Positions 44,748 through 54,444 of a stretch of 64,000 bases of DNA are shown piece by piece (the first letter of the stretch is position 1; each line of letters opens with the position of its first letter). The notes under the pieces were generated by a model. It did not search any database. It was given only the letters and a program-made list of their open reading frames with translations, and had not been told where the DNA came from. The translations under genes were made by a program, and so were the position numbers. Origin of the DNA: Bacillota bacterium (GTDB lineage Bacteria; Bacillota; Clostridia; Acetivibrionales; DTU013); the NCBI GenBank assembly GCA_023435305.1, contig JAEYRV010000010.1, positions 1 to 64,000 of the forward strand, read 5' to 3'.

Positions 44748-46328
44748 TCAGTTTTTCACTTTCCCGTACTCGGACAGATAATCCATTGCAATCCTTTCCA
44801 GCATTTCCTTTCTGTTCAACTCCGGATCCAGCAGCACGCGTTCCAACAGGTATGACAGTGCTTTTCCAATATTGATGCCCTCACTGTAGCCTATACGTAT
44901 CAGATCCTGGCCGTTGACAGCCAGATCCTTCAGCTTCAGGCAGCGTCCCGATGCCAGCAGATCATGGTAGATCTTCTCTACTTCATCAATATGCTTATTA
45001 CTGTCGGAGCTTATCAAATCATCCTGTGTTAGTAAAGCAGCTCTTTTGAGCTTCAGCAGGTCTGAAAAAATATCTTCGCCCGCTACAGACACAGCTTTGG
45101 CAACATTGCTGTGCTCTGGCTTTATTTGCATATCAACATACTTCAGGAGGCGAAGTATCCTGTCCATACTTTTATTGCTGAATTTCAATTTACTCAGCAG
45201 ATCTTTTGCTGATGCCAAAAAATTCTCGTATGTTTCCTCAAACCTAGTATCACTTAACCCCGCATGTCTTAATGCACCTGAGGAAATTGCGAAACAGGTC
45301 AGCCACATTGCCCACCTGAGACATTCATCGGCATCAACGGCCCCAACAGCACTCAGGCAAATGTCATCCGGGAACTGCAGAATACAATGCCCTGCACCTC
45401 CGCTAATATCGGCGCTGTCACTACTGTATTCACCGGTCCGGCAGCATCCCTGCTTTCCTTCCTGCTTTCCATCTTGCTTTCCTTCCTGCTTTCCATCTTG
45501 CTTTCCATCCTGCTTACCTTCCTGCTTACCTTCCTGCTTACCTTCCTGCTTTCCATCCTGCTTACCTTCCTGCTTACCTTCCTGCTTTCCTCCCTGCTTT
45601 CCGTCCTGCTTTCCTTCCTGCTTTCCGTCAATACAGTACCCGAATTTCTCAAGGATCTCGCCCAGAAGTCCGGTCTCTGCCAGCAGGGCAAATTTTGCGG
45701 GATCGTCCGAGGTCAGTATCCCGGTAAGCTCATCCCTTATCCTCTCAGCGCTAATTTTTTTTATAAGAGCACGGTTGTCTTTTATAGCTTCAAATGTTGT
45801 CTTCTCAATCCCAAATCCCAGTCTTGCCGCAAACCTGACTGCCCGAAGCATGCGGAGCGCGTCCTCTCTGAATCTTTCCGCCGGCGCCCCCACTGCACTG
45901 ACGATCCTTTCGGCTATATCGCCTATGCCATCGAAGAGGTCGATTATTCCGCATTCAGCGTTCCATGCCATTGAGTTTATGGTGAAGTCCCTCCGCCTGA
46001 GGTCGTCCTCCAGCCTCCTTGTAAATACTACATGTTCAGGATGCCTTCCGTCCTCATACCTGCCATCGATGCGAAACGTCGTGACCTCGTATGCACCAGT
46101 GTCCATCATTACTGTTACAGTGCCATGGCTGAGTCCGGTGTCCAGAGTCCTTTCAAAGAGCCCTTTGACCACATCCGGACAGGCATTGGTCGCGATATCC
46201 CAGTCCTTTGGCTGTCTTCCCATGACCGAGTCGCGTATGCACCCGCCGACGGCATACGCTTCATAGCCTTGTCCAGTCAAAACATCGATTATATTTGCAA
46301 CTTCCCTTGGAGGATCGATCTGGTACAT
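44748..46328 (-). CDS. cca: CCA-adding tRNA nucleotidyltransferase with repeat insertion
   Basis: Adds or repairs the 3' CCA end of tRNAs. Class II features: GGCIRDSVMGRQPKDWDIAT (the DxD metal site), RRDFTINSMAW and the head/neck region ERFREDALRMLRAVRFAARL. The 526-residue length exceeds the usual 400-450 because of an insertion at residues 236-295 made of 15 units of Lys-Gln-X-Gly from a 12-bp DNA repeat (45444-45623), placed after the neck domain. It stays in frame, so the gene looks functional. AAAGGAAA lies 8 nt before the ATG. The start region is itself copied twice upstream. Confidence 0.93.
   Translation of the reverse strand: MYQIDPPREVANIIDVLTGQGYEAYAVGGCIRDSVMGRQPKDWDIATNACPDVVKGLFERTLDTGLSHGTVTVMMDTGAYEVTTFRIDGRYEDGRHPEHVVFTRRLEDDLRRRDFTINSMAWNAECGIIDLFDGIGDIAERIVSAVGAPAERFREDALRMLRAVRFAARLGFGIEKTTFEAIKDNRALIKKISAERIRDELTGILTSDDPAKFALLAETGLLGEILEKFGYCIDGKQEGKQDGKQGGKQEGKQEGKQDGKQEGKQEGKQEGKQDGKQDGKQEGKQDGKQEGKQGCCRTGEYSSDSADISGGAGHCILQFPDDICLSAVGAVDADECLRWAMWLTCFAISSGALRHAGLSDTRFEETYENFLASAKDLLSKLKFSNKSMDRILRLLKYVDMQIKPEHSNVAKAVSVAGEDIFSDLLKLKRAALLTQDDLISSDSNKHIDEVEKIYHDLLASGRCLKLKDLAVNGQDLIRIGYSEGINIGKALSYLLERVLLDPELNRKEMLERIAMDYLSEYGKVKN
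45444..45623. repeat. 12-bp in-frame repeat inside cca
   Basis: 15 units of the 12-bp sequence CTTTCCTTCCTG (with ATC and TCC variants), encoding KQEG, KQDG or KQGG on the minus strand. Confidence 0.95.
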
Positions 46329-46343
46329 TTCAGGTTTCCTTTC

Positions 46344-46394
46344 TCAATTGGCATATGAACAAACAACTTCCCTTGGAGGATCGATTCGGTACAT
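46344..46394 (-). CDS. duplicated cca leader ORF, 16 codons
   Basis: The first upstream copy of the cca start region encodes MYRIDPPREVVCSYAN and stops at TGA, which overlaps the sequence leading into the real cca ribosome binding site. It has its own AAAGGAAA site. It could be translated as a leader peptide or be neutral debris of a duplication. Confidence 0.45.
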   Translation of the reverse strand: MYRIDPPREVVCSYAN

Positions 46395-46409
46395 TTCATG
46401 TTTCCTTTC

Positions 46410-46460
46410 TCAATTGGCATATGAACAAACAACTCCCCTTGGAGGATCGTTCCAGTACAT
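46410..46460 (-). CDS. second duplicated cca leader ORF, 16 codons
   Basis: The outer copy encodes MYWNDPPRGVVCSYAN, again with an AAAGGGAA site in front and a TGA just before the next ribosome binding site. Same remarks as for the inner copy. Confidence 0.4.
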   Translation of the reverse strand: MYWNDPPRGVVCSYAN

Positions 46461-46690
46461 TTCAGCTTCCCTTTCTCAATAGGTATATCCAAGCAGCTCC
46501 GTCTTCTCTCACAGTCGCCATGTATACATATTTTACCACAAACCTTCATAGAAATTTATTGTTTTTGAAACAAAAATGCAATATACTTCGTCATAGTAAT
46601 TAATGGCACATTCGTACTTCTGTGCTTGTTGGTTCAATGAAATCGGTCCATATGAGTCCATATGAGTCCATATGAAAGGTGAGGTCGGAT

Positions 46691-49600
46691 ATGAATAAAA
46701 TAAAGGATTTGTTTAAAAACAAAAAGGCAGTGATAATATCCATATCTGCTGTAATACTGCTGGCGGCAGTTCTAACTGCAGTGCTGACGGGAGTCTTCAG
46801 CGGCAGAGGGCAGGCCGTTGTTTCACCTGATTCTCCCGGCAGCCAGAACGGCGGGCAGGATACGGCTGTCGACCCCAAAGCCCTGAGAGGCCTGGTGGAT
46901 TCGGTCATAGATATATCGGCCGACGAAACAGACCGCCTCGGCATCAGCACCACCACCGCATTTCGGCTGGTTTTCAGCAAGGCCGCCGATGAGCAGGCCG
47001 TGGCCGCATCATTGAATGTGGAGCCGGAACAGGCCTTCAATGTCAGGAAGCTTTCTGATAAGGAATTCGCCCTGGAGTTCGACAAGCCTTTAAAAAGCGA
47101 CAGCATATACAGTCTCACATTGAACGACAAGGATACCGGAGCAAAAAAATCCTGGGCATTCCAGACAAAAAGGGAGTTCAATGTCCTCAGGACCATGCCC
47201 CGGGACAAATCGGGACACGTGCCCCTGAATTCGGGGATCGAGATCACATTCAACCAGGACGGCATAGAGAACGCAGATCAATATTTTGAAATAACACCAA
47301 AGGTCAACGGTCGTTTTGAGTGGAATAAAAAGACGCTGGTCTTCATACCACAGTCACTTGAAGAAAGTACTGTCTACACGGTCACCATCAAAAAAGGCCT
47401 CGGTATCAGCGGAAGCGAGGATAAGCTGCAGAACGACTACACCTTCAGTTTCCAGACAACATCCGCAAACACCGATACCCGTAAATACTTCTCTTTTGCA
47501 GAGGATATGTACAATTTCACTACACAGGCAGTCCCTGCTCTTCAGGTATACACACAGAAGGATATAGTTGACGGCGAGCTGCCGGTTGAGCTGTATAGCT
47601 ATCCGAACATTGAAAGCTTCATGCAGGACCTTGAAAAATCGACATCCAATCCAAACTGGGCAATTAATTATAACAAGAATGTTTATGATACGACAAAGCT
47701 GACAAAAAACGCCTCATTTAGCGGGCAGGTAGTTCAATACAAGTTCTCCTACTGGGAAAACTATTATCTGCTGTTCCCCACTCAGCTGCCTGAGGGCTAT
47801 TATCTGGCCGTCACAGAAATCGACGGATATAAATACTATGCGCAGCTTCAGGTCAATAACGCCTCCGTTTATATTATGACCACAAAGGAACAAAGCCTGC
47901 TGTGGCTCAATGATACAACCAGCGGACAGCCGATTCCCGGAGCTTCATTTACATATGAAAACATCTCAGCAACAACTGACAACGATGGTCTGGCAGTGAT
48001 CAATGCTGAAATGAAAGATTCAGATGCCTCGATGCAATACTTCGTGATCAGGCCAAAATCCGGACTGCCGTTTGCCGCAGCCGTTCAGCATAATATGTAT
48101 ACACAGTGGTACTGGGGCACCGAACCGACAGTATATGACAACTATTGGACATACATGTATCTTGACAGGAGTGTTTATCTTTCCAACGACACTATCAATA
48201 TATGGGGCATCCTCAAACCCAGGAACAGCAACAGCGCTGAAACAGAAGCGACACTTGATCTGATCAGCTATAGATATTACTCATCTGACAATGACAGCGC
48301 TTCCGTTTTGACATCACAGGATGTTAAAATATCACCGGACGGCACATATACAGGCAGCCTGAAGATCGCCGGCTACGATCCGGGATCATATGAAGTGCGG
48401 CTGAAAATCGGCGGCAAAGTAATGCTAAGCCAATACTTGCAGGTAATGGACTATACAAAACCGGTCTATACCATCGATGTCAATGCTGATAAAAAATATA
48501 TGTACGCCTGGGATACTGTAAACTATGATATCTCGGCTTCATTCTTCGAAGGCACGCCGGCTTCCGGGTTAAGGCTCGATTATACAAAATACATCTCCGG
48601 CCTGGACAGCAAGAGTGGAACACTGATCAGCGACAGCAGCGGAAAAGCAAAGTTCTCCGCAACTCCGACAACACCGGAACTTGGCTGGAGGCCTGTTTCA
48701 CTAATGCTGTCCATAACCAACAGTGAGGCCCAGGAGCAGCAGTCGGTGGTATACAGCCACATCAGTGTATTCCCCAAGGATACTATGATAGAGGTCGGCA
48801 CAAAGACCGAAAACGGAACCGGCACACTGACATTTACCACCAGCAGGATCGATATTTCACAGATCAAAGATGAGCAGACTTACTATACCCCGGATGATTA
48901 CAGGGGTAAAAGCGTTGATATACCTGTTACAGCCAAGCTTTATGAAAGGTATTATGTAAAGACAAAAAAGGGAGATTATTACGATTATATCAACAAGGTA
49001 AGGCGTGACATCTACGATTATTATGAAGAGCAAAGGCTTGTCAATGAGTACAACTTCAATACTGTTAACGGCAAATATCAAATACAGTATCCCTCAGATA
49101 AGGATAAGCGCTACTATGTAGAGGTGTTCTGCGACGACACCAATGGCCGTTTGATAAAGGATTCAGTTTATATTTACAACTGGGATGGTTTTGACCCGTA
49201 TAATTCAGACACCTATACGATGCCTTCGGATTGGGATAAGAGGTATAAAATCGGCGAGCAGGTCACGGCCGAAATAAATTACAACAAGGAAGAGCCATAT
49301 ACCGGCAGAGACAGAAAGTACCTGTTCGTGCGCATGCAGAACGGCATCCTCGATTACACAGTATCAGAAAACGCCGAATACAAATTCAGCTTTGAGAGCA
49401 AATTCATACCCAACATTTACGTGAAGGGAATATGTTTTGACAGCGACGGGGTTTATAATGCGGGTTTGGCGCTGTTCAGGTATGAGAAGGAAGAGAAAAA
49501 GCTTGAAATCGAAGTAAAATCGGATAAGGAGAGCTATAGACCCGGTGATGAAGTCAAGCTCTCAGTCCTGGTAAAGGATGCTTCGGGTAAGCCCGCCGCC

Positions 49601-51676
49601 TCTGAGGTCAATATAAGCCTGGTGGATGAAGCATACTTTGCGTTATACGATCAGTATGTAGATACCCTGGGTTCAATTTACGACTTGACAGTATCCTCTG
49701 GATTCCTCTCTGAATACCTTTCCTATGACCCTATTGATAACTTCGGCGATGTTATGGCCGAAGGCGGCGGAGAAGGCATGGATGAAAGCGTCAGAAAGGA
49801 CTTTAAGGACACGGCCCTGTTCACTGTTGTCCGTACCGGTGCAGACGGGAAAGCGGAGGCTACATTTAAAATGCCTGACAATCTGACCTCCTGGAGAATA
49901 ACTGCCCAGGCCGTAACAAGTGACCTGTATGCAGGCCACATCACGGCCAACATATCATCAAAGCTCCCGTTCTTTGTGGACAGCATATTCAATAAGCGTT
50001 TCCTGACCGGAGATGTTCCATCCCTGCTGGTTCGTGCAAATGGCGAGGAATTGGCACCGGGTGCCGAAACAAGCTTCAAGATCACTATCATCGGTCTCGA
50101 CGGAAAGAGCAAGGGCACATATACCACTAGGGGAAACGCAAATGTATACAATGAGATCCAGCTCGACCCATTGGATCAGGGTACGTACACACTGCGGATC
50201 GAAGGCTCCAGCGGAAAACTGACGGATGCCATGGAGCGCAGCTTTACAGTCTCTGACAGCATGCTGGAAACCACAGTTACCGATATTGCCGACCTGACTG
50301 ACAGTACAGTTCTCTCAAACGGAACAAAGGGACTTACTACATTGGAATTTTATAACGAAGATTCCTCCGTTCTCTATAGCGAGCTTCATCAGCTGTACTG
50401 GAGGAACTGGGGAGTAAGGCTCGATCAGGTCCTTGCAAGAAAGGTATCGGGCAAATTGCTGAAGAATTATTTCAACAATGATTTGTATAATGATGAAGAT
50501 CCCGATCTTTCTGAATACCAGATGTACGACGGTGGTCTGGCGCTGCTCCCCTATGGCAGCAGCAGCCCTGAATTGTCGGCGAAAATGTGCCAGCTGGCCG
50601 CAGAAGGAATAGACCGCAACGCTCTCTCCTTCTATTTCAACAGCCTCATCGAGAACAAAGATTCCGCTCCTGAGGACGTTATATACGCTTATTGGGGCCT
50701 TGCAGCGCTGAAAGAGCCGGTACTTCTTGATATCCGCGCTCTGCTTGAGGAAGATGGGCTGGATCTGAAATCCCGACTTATACTGGGAGCCGCGCTTGCT
50801 GACGCAGGAGATCATCAGGGTGCTGCAGCAGTATATAAGGCAGCAATGGAGAGTTCAGGAGAGATCGCTGACACCATGGCATGGGTCGAAGGCGGAAGCA
50901 GGGATGAAACCATCGACAACACTGCGTCGTGCGCGCTGATAGCGTTGAAAATAAATGCTCCTGAAAAAATGAAGCTATTCAGCTATATTACATCCAATTC
51001 GACCTCCACTCTGCTTGTAAACCTGGAGCGCATGGTATTCGCTACAAACTACATCAAGGATGCGTCACTGGTCAACAGCTTCACATATGAACTGGATGGT
51101 GTCAAAAAGAAGGTTGAATTACAGAAGGGCAGCTCCTTCAGGCTGACGCTGACTCCTGAGAAGCTGTCAGCAATAAGATTCAGCGGCATTACAGGCAAGA
51201 TCCGGGTGGCCTCCTCATATGTCACACCTATAAGCGAAAATATGAAGAACAGCTCCGAGCTTGTCTCTATCAGCAGAGAATACGGAGCAGGAAGCAAAAA
51301 GGGACCTGTGAAGGCCTTTGACCGCTCTGAACTGGTTAAGGTGACGCTGACCATCAACTTTGGTGAAAACGCTCCCGATGGCTATTATGAGGTAACAGAT
51401 ATACTGCCCGCAGGTCTGCGGTACATCAATCCGGTATATGGTCAGAAGGGCACCGATAATAACTGGAACTACCCTAACGAGGTAACAGGACAGAAGGTAA
51501 TATTCGGCCGTTACTACAATAAAAACATAAAATACACCTATAAGGATAATACTATAGAATACTATGCAAAGGCAGTATCACCCGGCTCATATACCGCAGA
51601 CAGCTCCGCTATACGCCATACAGACAAGGATATAGCAAGCTTCTCCGAAAAGGTCAAGGTGACAGTGAGTAAGTAA
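46691..51676 (+). CDS. alpha-2-macroglobulin-family protein without thioester
   Basis: A 1661-residue envelope protein anchored by one N-terminal helix (about 10-35). It has a Big5/Ig-like domain (about 155-250, RTMPRDKSGHVPLNSGIEIT), macroglobulin MG domains (a VYLSNDTINIWGILKPRNS region and YLQVMDYTKPVYTIDV), and the A2M core with FVVRT-like FTVVRTGADGKAEATFKMPD and NLTSWRITAQAVTSDLY. The CxEQ thioester motif is absent; the expected region (LHQLYWRNWGVRLDQVL) lacks it. The C-terminus resembles the A2M receptor-binding fold. Bacterial A2Ms trap proteases; thioester-free ones must act otherwise. The chosen ATG has GTGAGG 6 nt upstream. A secreted Memo-like gene follows at 72 bp. Confidence 0.85.
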   Translation: MNKIKDLFKNKKAVIISISAVILLAAVLTAVLTGVFSGRGQAVVSPDSPGSQNGGQDTAVDPKALRGLVDSVIDISADETDRLGISTTTAFRLVFSKAADEQAVAASLNVEPEQAFNVRKLSDKEFALEFDKPLKSDSIYSLTLNDKDTGAKKSWAFQTKREFNVLRTMPRDKSGHVPLNSGIEITFNQDGIENADQYFEITPKVNGRFEWNKKTLVFIPQSLEESTVYTVTIKKGLGISGSEDKLQNDYTFSFQTTSANTDTRKYFSFAEDMYNFTTQAVPALQVYTQKDIVDGELPVELYSYPNIESFMQDLEKSTSNPNWAINYNKNVYDTTKLTKNASFSGQVVQYKFSYWENYYLLFPTQLPEGYYLAVTEIDGYKYYAQLQVNNASVYIMTTKEQSLLWLNDTTSGQPIPGASFTYENISATTDNDGLAVINAEMKDSDASMQYFVIRPKSGLPFAAAVQHNMYTQWYWGTEPTVYDNYWTYMYLDRSVYLSNDTINIWGILKPRNSNSAETEATLDLISYRYYSSDNDSASVLTSQDVKISPDGTYTGSLKIAGYDPGSYEVRLKIGGKVMLSQYLQVMDYTKPVYTIDVNADKKYMYAWDTVNYDISASFFEGTPASGLRLDYTKYISGLDSKSGTLISDSSGKAKFSATPTTPELGWRPVSLMLSITNSEAQEQQSVVYSHISVFPKDTMIEVGTKTENGTGTLTFTTSRIDISQIKDEQTYYTPDDYRGKSVDIPVTAKLYERYYVKTKKGDYYDYINKVRRDIYDYYEEQRLVNEYNFNTVNGKYQIQYPSDKDKRYYVEVFCDDTNGRLIKDSVYIYNWDGFDPYNSDTYTMPSDWDKRYKIGEQVTAEINYNKEEPYTGRDRKYLFVRMQNGILDYTVSENAEYKFSFESKFIPNIYVKGICFDSDGVYNAGLALFRYEKEEKKLEIEVKSDKESYRPGDEVKLSVLVKDASGKPAASEVNISLVDEAYFALYDQYVDTLGSIYDLTVSSGFLSEYLSYDPIDNFGDVMAEGGGEGMDESVRKDFKDTALFTVVRTGADGKAEATFKMPDNLTSWRITAQAVTSDLYAGHITANISSKLPFFVDSIFNKRFLTGDVPSLLVRANGEELAPGAETSFKITIIGLDGKSKGTYTTRGNANVYNEIQLDPLDQGTYTLRIEGSSGKLTDAMERSFTVSDSMLETTVTDIADLTDSTVLSNGTKGLTTLEFYNEDSSVLYSELHQLYWRNWGVRLDQVLARKVSGKLLKNYFNNDLYNDEDPDLSEYQMYDGGLALLPYGSSSPELSAKMCQLAAEGIDRNALSFYFNSLIENKDSAPEDVIYAYWGLAALKEPVLLDIRALLEEDGLDLKSRLILGAALADAGDHQGAAAVYKAAMESSGEIADTMAWVEGGSRDETIDNTASCALIALKINAPEKMKLFSYITSNSTSTLLVNLERMVFATNYIKDASLVNSFTYELDGVKKKVELQKGSSFRLTLTPEKLSAIRFSGITGKIRVASSYVTPISENMKNSSELVSISREYGAGSKKGPVKAFDRSELVKVTLTINFGENAPDGYYEVTDILPAGLRYINPVYGQKGTDNNWNYPNEVTGQKVIFGRYYNKNIKYTYKDNTIEYYAKAVSPGSYTADSSAIRHTDKDIASFSEKVKVTVSK

Positions 51677-51748
51677 TATTAGGAAGTTCCGAGCACAGTT
51701 GACTGTATTCGATTGCAACAATGGATTCTATGGATTGGAGGCAACACA

Positions 51749-52876
51749 ATGAAAAAGCATGGCTGCAAAACTCTATTAATAGTTCTTGCGGCCATGCTTT
51801 GCCTTTTTTCAGCAGGCGGCGCCATATTCGCCAAAATGTTTTCACCGCCCATCGGAGATGCAGTAATGGCTAATCCTGTCGGAGATGCAGCAATGGCTGA
51901 TGTTCCCGTAGCGGCTGATACAGAGGTAACTGTAGGATTAGCAGACACTGTTGAGGTAGTTGAAGCTGGCATTGAAGTTGAGGCCGAAGATCCTGCCGCA
52001 GAACCTGCTACAGATCCTGCCGCTAAACCAGCCGTGGATATCAAATCCACTCCGAGCACTGTTCCTGTGCTTACCTGCCGTTATTTCAACGAGAGGGAGT
52101 TCCTGAAGTCAGTAAATGGGTCCGTGATCCCCGCACAAACCATGGCCAGCGAATCCGGCAATACCCCAAAGGGTCCGGTAAAGGGCGGCATTGTGCCCCA
52201 TCACCTGCTCGCAGGCAAAATGATTTCGGCCTTTTTCCGTGATCTTGCCAAGGACCCTCCCGGCACAATTATATTGATAGCGCCGAACCACAATCTGATT
52301 GGCGACAGCGAAGTCCATACCTCCACCGCAGACTGGGCTACGACCTTCGGCACACTTGAAGCCGACCGTGAATTGGCAGCTGTGCTGATAGATAAGCTGA
52401 AAGCATCTGAAAACAACACTCTGATGGAGGATGAGCATTCAATATCAGCTCTGATCCCATATATCAAGTATTATATCCCTGATGCAAAAATCGTTCCGGT
52501 GCTGCTGCATGGGAACTACACACAAAGAGATTCAAAAGAACTCGGAGGGCTGCTGGCTGAAATCATCTCAGACAGACCTGATGCCGTTATTCTGGCTTCT
52601 ATTGATTTTTCGCATTATCTTGATGTCAACAAGGCTGACAAAATGGATGAGAAGACACTTGCTGCAATAAGCTCCTGGAACATGGATGAAATAAGCATGA
52701 TGAGCAATGACAATCTGGATTCGGTACCCTCGGTCATCACACTGCTGACTGCCATGGACACAGTCGGAGCCAAGGGTATTGAGGTCAAAGGGCATAGTAA
52801 TTCATCAAGAATCACAAACAGCGGATATGACTATACCACCAGTTATTATACAATGTTCTTCAGAAAAACAGATTAA
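51749..52876 (+). CDS. secreted Memo-like (AmmeMemoRadiSam B) protein
   Basis: A 375-residue protein with an N-terminal signal or anchor helix (about 8-28), an Ala/Asp/Pro-rich linker with near repeats (GDAVMANP, GDAAMADV; about 30-100) and a Memo domain (about 110-375). The Memo metal-site histidines are recognisable: GIVPHHLLAG, IAPNHNLIG and SIDFSHYLD, plus DEHS. Memo proteins resemble non-haem iron dioxygenases. Cytosolic forms pair with AMMECR1 and a radical SAM protein; here neither is adjacent and an export signal is present. GGAGG lies 7 nt before the chosen ATG. Co-directional with the A2M-like gene. Confidence 0.82.
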   Translation: MKKHGCKTLLIVLAAMLCLFSAGGAIFAKMFSPPIGDAVMANPVGDAAMADVPVAADTEVTVGLADTVEVVEAGIEVEAEDPAAEPATDPAAKPAVDIKSTPSTVPVLTCRYFNEREFLKSVNGSVIPAQTMASESGNTPKGPVKGGIVPHHLLAGKMISAFFRDLAKDPPGTIILIAPNHNLIGDSEVHTSTADWATTFGTLEADRELAAVLIDKLKASENNTLMEDEHSISALIPYIKYYIPDAKIVPVLLHGNYTQRDSKELGGLLAEIISDRPDAVILASIDFSHYLDVNKADKMDEKTLAAISSWNMDEISMMSNDNLDSVPSVITLLTAMDTVGAKGIEVKGHSNSSRITNSGYDYTTSYYTMFFRKTD

Positions 52877-52943
52877 GTGCGTATGTTTCCATGTTTTTCT
52901 AGCATTTTCTAGAACTTTTTTGAGTATTATGTTAAAATTTTGA

Positions 52944-52972
52944 TTAACATTTTATATAATAACGGGTATAAT
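52944..52972 (+). promoter_or_regulatory. promoter of murA-like gene
   Basis: TTAACA (52944-52949), a 17-bp spacer and perfect TATAAT (52967-52972), about 40 bp before the start codon. Confidence 0.65.
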
Positions 52973-53013
52973 AAAATTAGTTCTACAATAATCAAAGGAA
53001 AGCGGGAAAACAA

Positions 53014-54306
53014 ATGAGATGGCTTGAAGTAAACAGCTCCAAACCACTGAAAGGCAAGATCAGGGCCCCCGGTTCAAAAAACAGCTCACTGGCACTGCTG
53101 GCAGCATGCTGTCTGGCTGATGAACCCGTACATATTTCGAACATTCCTGATATTTCAGATATAAGAATTGTATTTCAGATATTGGAAAGCATAGGCGCAT
53201 CATACGAAAAAACAAATGATGCCTATATAATCGATCCCAGTACTATCCACACGGCTCAAATCGAACCAAAGCTCTCTTCCTCATTCCGTGCCGCATATTA
53301 TTTCGCAGGCGCTTTGCTTGCAAAACACCACAAGGTGTCCATCGGCTATCCGGGAGGAGACAATTTTGTATCGCGGCCTATCGATCAGCATATCAAAGGG
53401 CTCAAGGCTCTCGGCGCAAAGGCGGAAATGCATGCGGACCACTATTTGCTTGAGGCTGATGCTCTCTATGGAGCAGAGATATTTTTTGATGTAGTGACCT
53501 GCGGAGCTACAATCAATGTGATGCTGGCAGCCGTGCTTGCCAACGGTAAGACCACACTGTACAATGCTGCAAAGGATCCTGAGGTAGTGGATACTGCAGT
53601 TTTGTTAAACAAAATGGGCGCCAAGATCTACGGAGCCGGCACAGATACCATACGCATCAATGGAGTACGGCAGCTTGGCGGCTGTGAGCATTCCTGCGCT
53701 CCGGACAGACTGATCGCTGGAGCATATCTCATAGGAGCAGGCATAACTGGCAGTACGCTTACTGTTGAAGATGTCATACCTGAACACCTTCAGCCATGCA
53801 TATCAAAGCTGACTGAGATCGGTCTTTCCTTTGAGCAGACAGACACCAGTATAACCGCCCATGGCGAGGGACGTATCAAGGCAACAAGGATACGTACAGG
53901 TAAATATCCGATGTTCGAAAGCGATTTTCAACAGCCTGTAACAGTTTTACTGCTTAAGGCTCTCGGCAGGAGTACAATATCCGACCGTATATATCCCAAG
54001 CGTTTCAACCACTGTGATCAGCTAAACAGAATGGGTGCCGACATATCTGTTAAAAACGGTATTGCCCGCATCAACAGCCACAGGCGTCTGACCGGTACAT
54101 GGGTACATGCGGGTGATATCAGAGCAGGAACGGCTCTTGTGCTGGCCGGACTTATGGCCGACGGCGTTACCAGAATCACTGGAGTAGAGCATATAGAGCG
54201 CGGCTATGAGGACATAGTGAGAGATCTCAGACTTCTGGGCGCTGATGTATCAATGCTGACAGGCGACGGCCTGAAGGATCAGGATTCATCCATTTTGGGC
54301 GTCTAA
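53014..54306 (+). CDS. murA: UDP-GlcNAc 1-carboxyvinyltransferase (MurA) with Asp active site
   Basis: First committed step of peptidoglycan synthesis: transfers enolpyruvate from PEP to UDP-GlcNAc. The EPSP-synthase-like fold with six repeats is intact over 430 residues. Lys22 (RAPGSKN) and the RP(I/V)D motif (R121) are conserved. The catalytic cysteine of the loop, PGGC in most MurA enzymes, is replaced by Asp116 (PGGDNFVSRP). Cys-to-Asp at this site is known from Mycobacterium and Chlamydia and gives fosfomycin insensitivity while keeping activity. AAAGCGGG lies before the ATG. It may be one of two MurA paralogues, as is common in Firmicutes; it is rather diverged. Confidence 0.88.
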   Translation: MRWLEVNSSKPLKGKIRAPGSKNSSLALLAACCLADEPVHISNIPDISDIRIVFQILESIGASYEKTNDAYIIDPSTIHTAQIEPKLSSSFRAAYYFAGALLAKHHKVSIGYPGGDNFVSRPIDQHIKGLKALGAKAEMHADHYLLEADALYGAEIFFDVVTCGATINVMLAAVLANGKTTLYNAAKDPEVVDTAVLLNKMGAKIYGAGTDTIRINGVRQLGGCEHSCAPDRLIAGAYLIGAGITGSTLTVEDVIPEHLQPCISKLTEIGLSFEQTDTSITAHGEGRIKATRIRTGKYPMFESDFQQPVTVLLLKALGRSTISDRIYPKRFNHCDQLNRMGADISVKNGIARINSHRRLTGTWVHAGDIRAGTALVLAGLMADGVTRITGVEHIERGYEDIVRDLRLLGADVSMLTGDGLKDQDSSILGV

Positions 54307-54325
54307 ATTCAACAGATAATTAATC

Positions 54326-54357
54326 GAAATCCCGGGATCAAATGACCCCGGGATTTC
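54326..54357. terminator. bidirectional terminator
   Basis: GAAATCCCGGG pairs with CCCGGGATTTC around an 8-10 nt loop between the convergent murA and htrA-like genes. The T runs are short. Confidence 0.65.
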
Positions 54358-54444
54358 TATATATAACGAGCGGCAGGTTTCCCGCCATAAAGCAAGTGAC
54401 GGGTACCGCTCCGGTATTCAGTCTGGAGTCCTGGCGCCGGACCC

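Larger units (their letters stand above)
46301..46482. repeat. 66-bp tandem repeat of the cca start region
   Basis: Copies at 46301-46366 (the real cca start), 46367-46432 and 46433 to about 46482. On the minus strand each contains GAGAAAGGAAAC (ribosome binding site), an ATG and codons matching the start of cca. Confidence 0.95.

Noticed and set aside
46289..46549. 86-residue minus-strand ORF upstream of cca
   Set aside because: It is the wrong frame of the 66-bp repeat; the frame matching cca gives the two 16-codon leaders instead.
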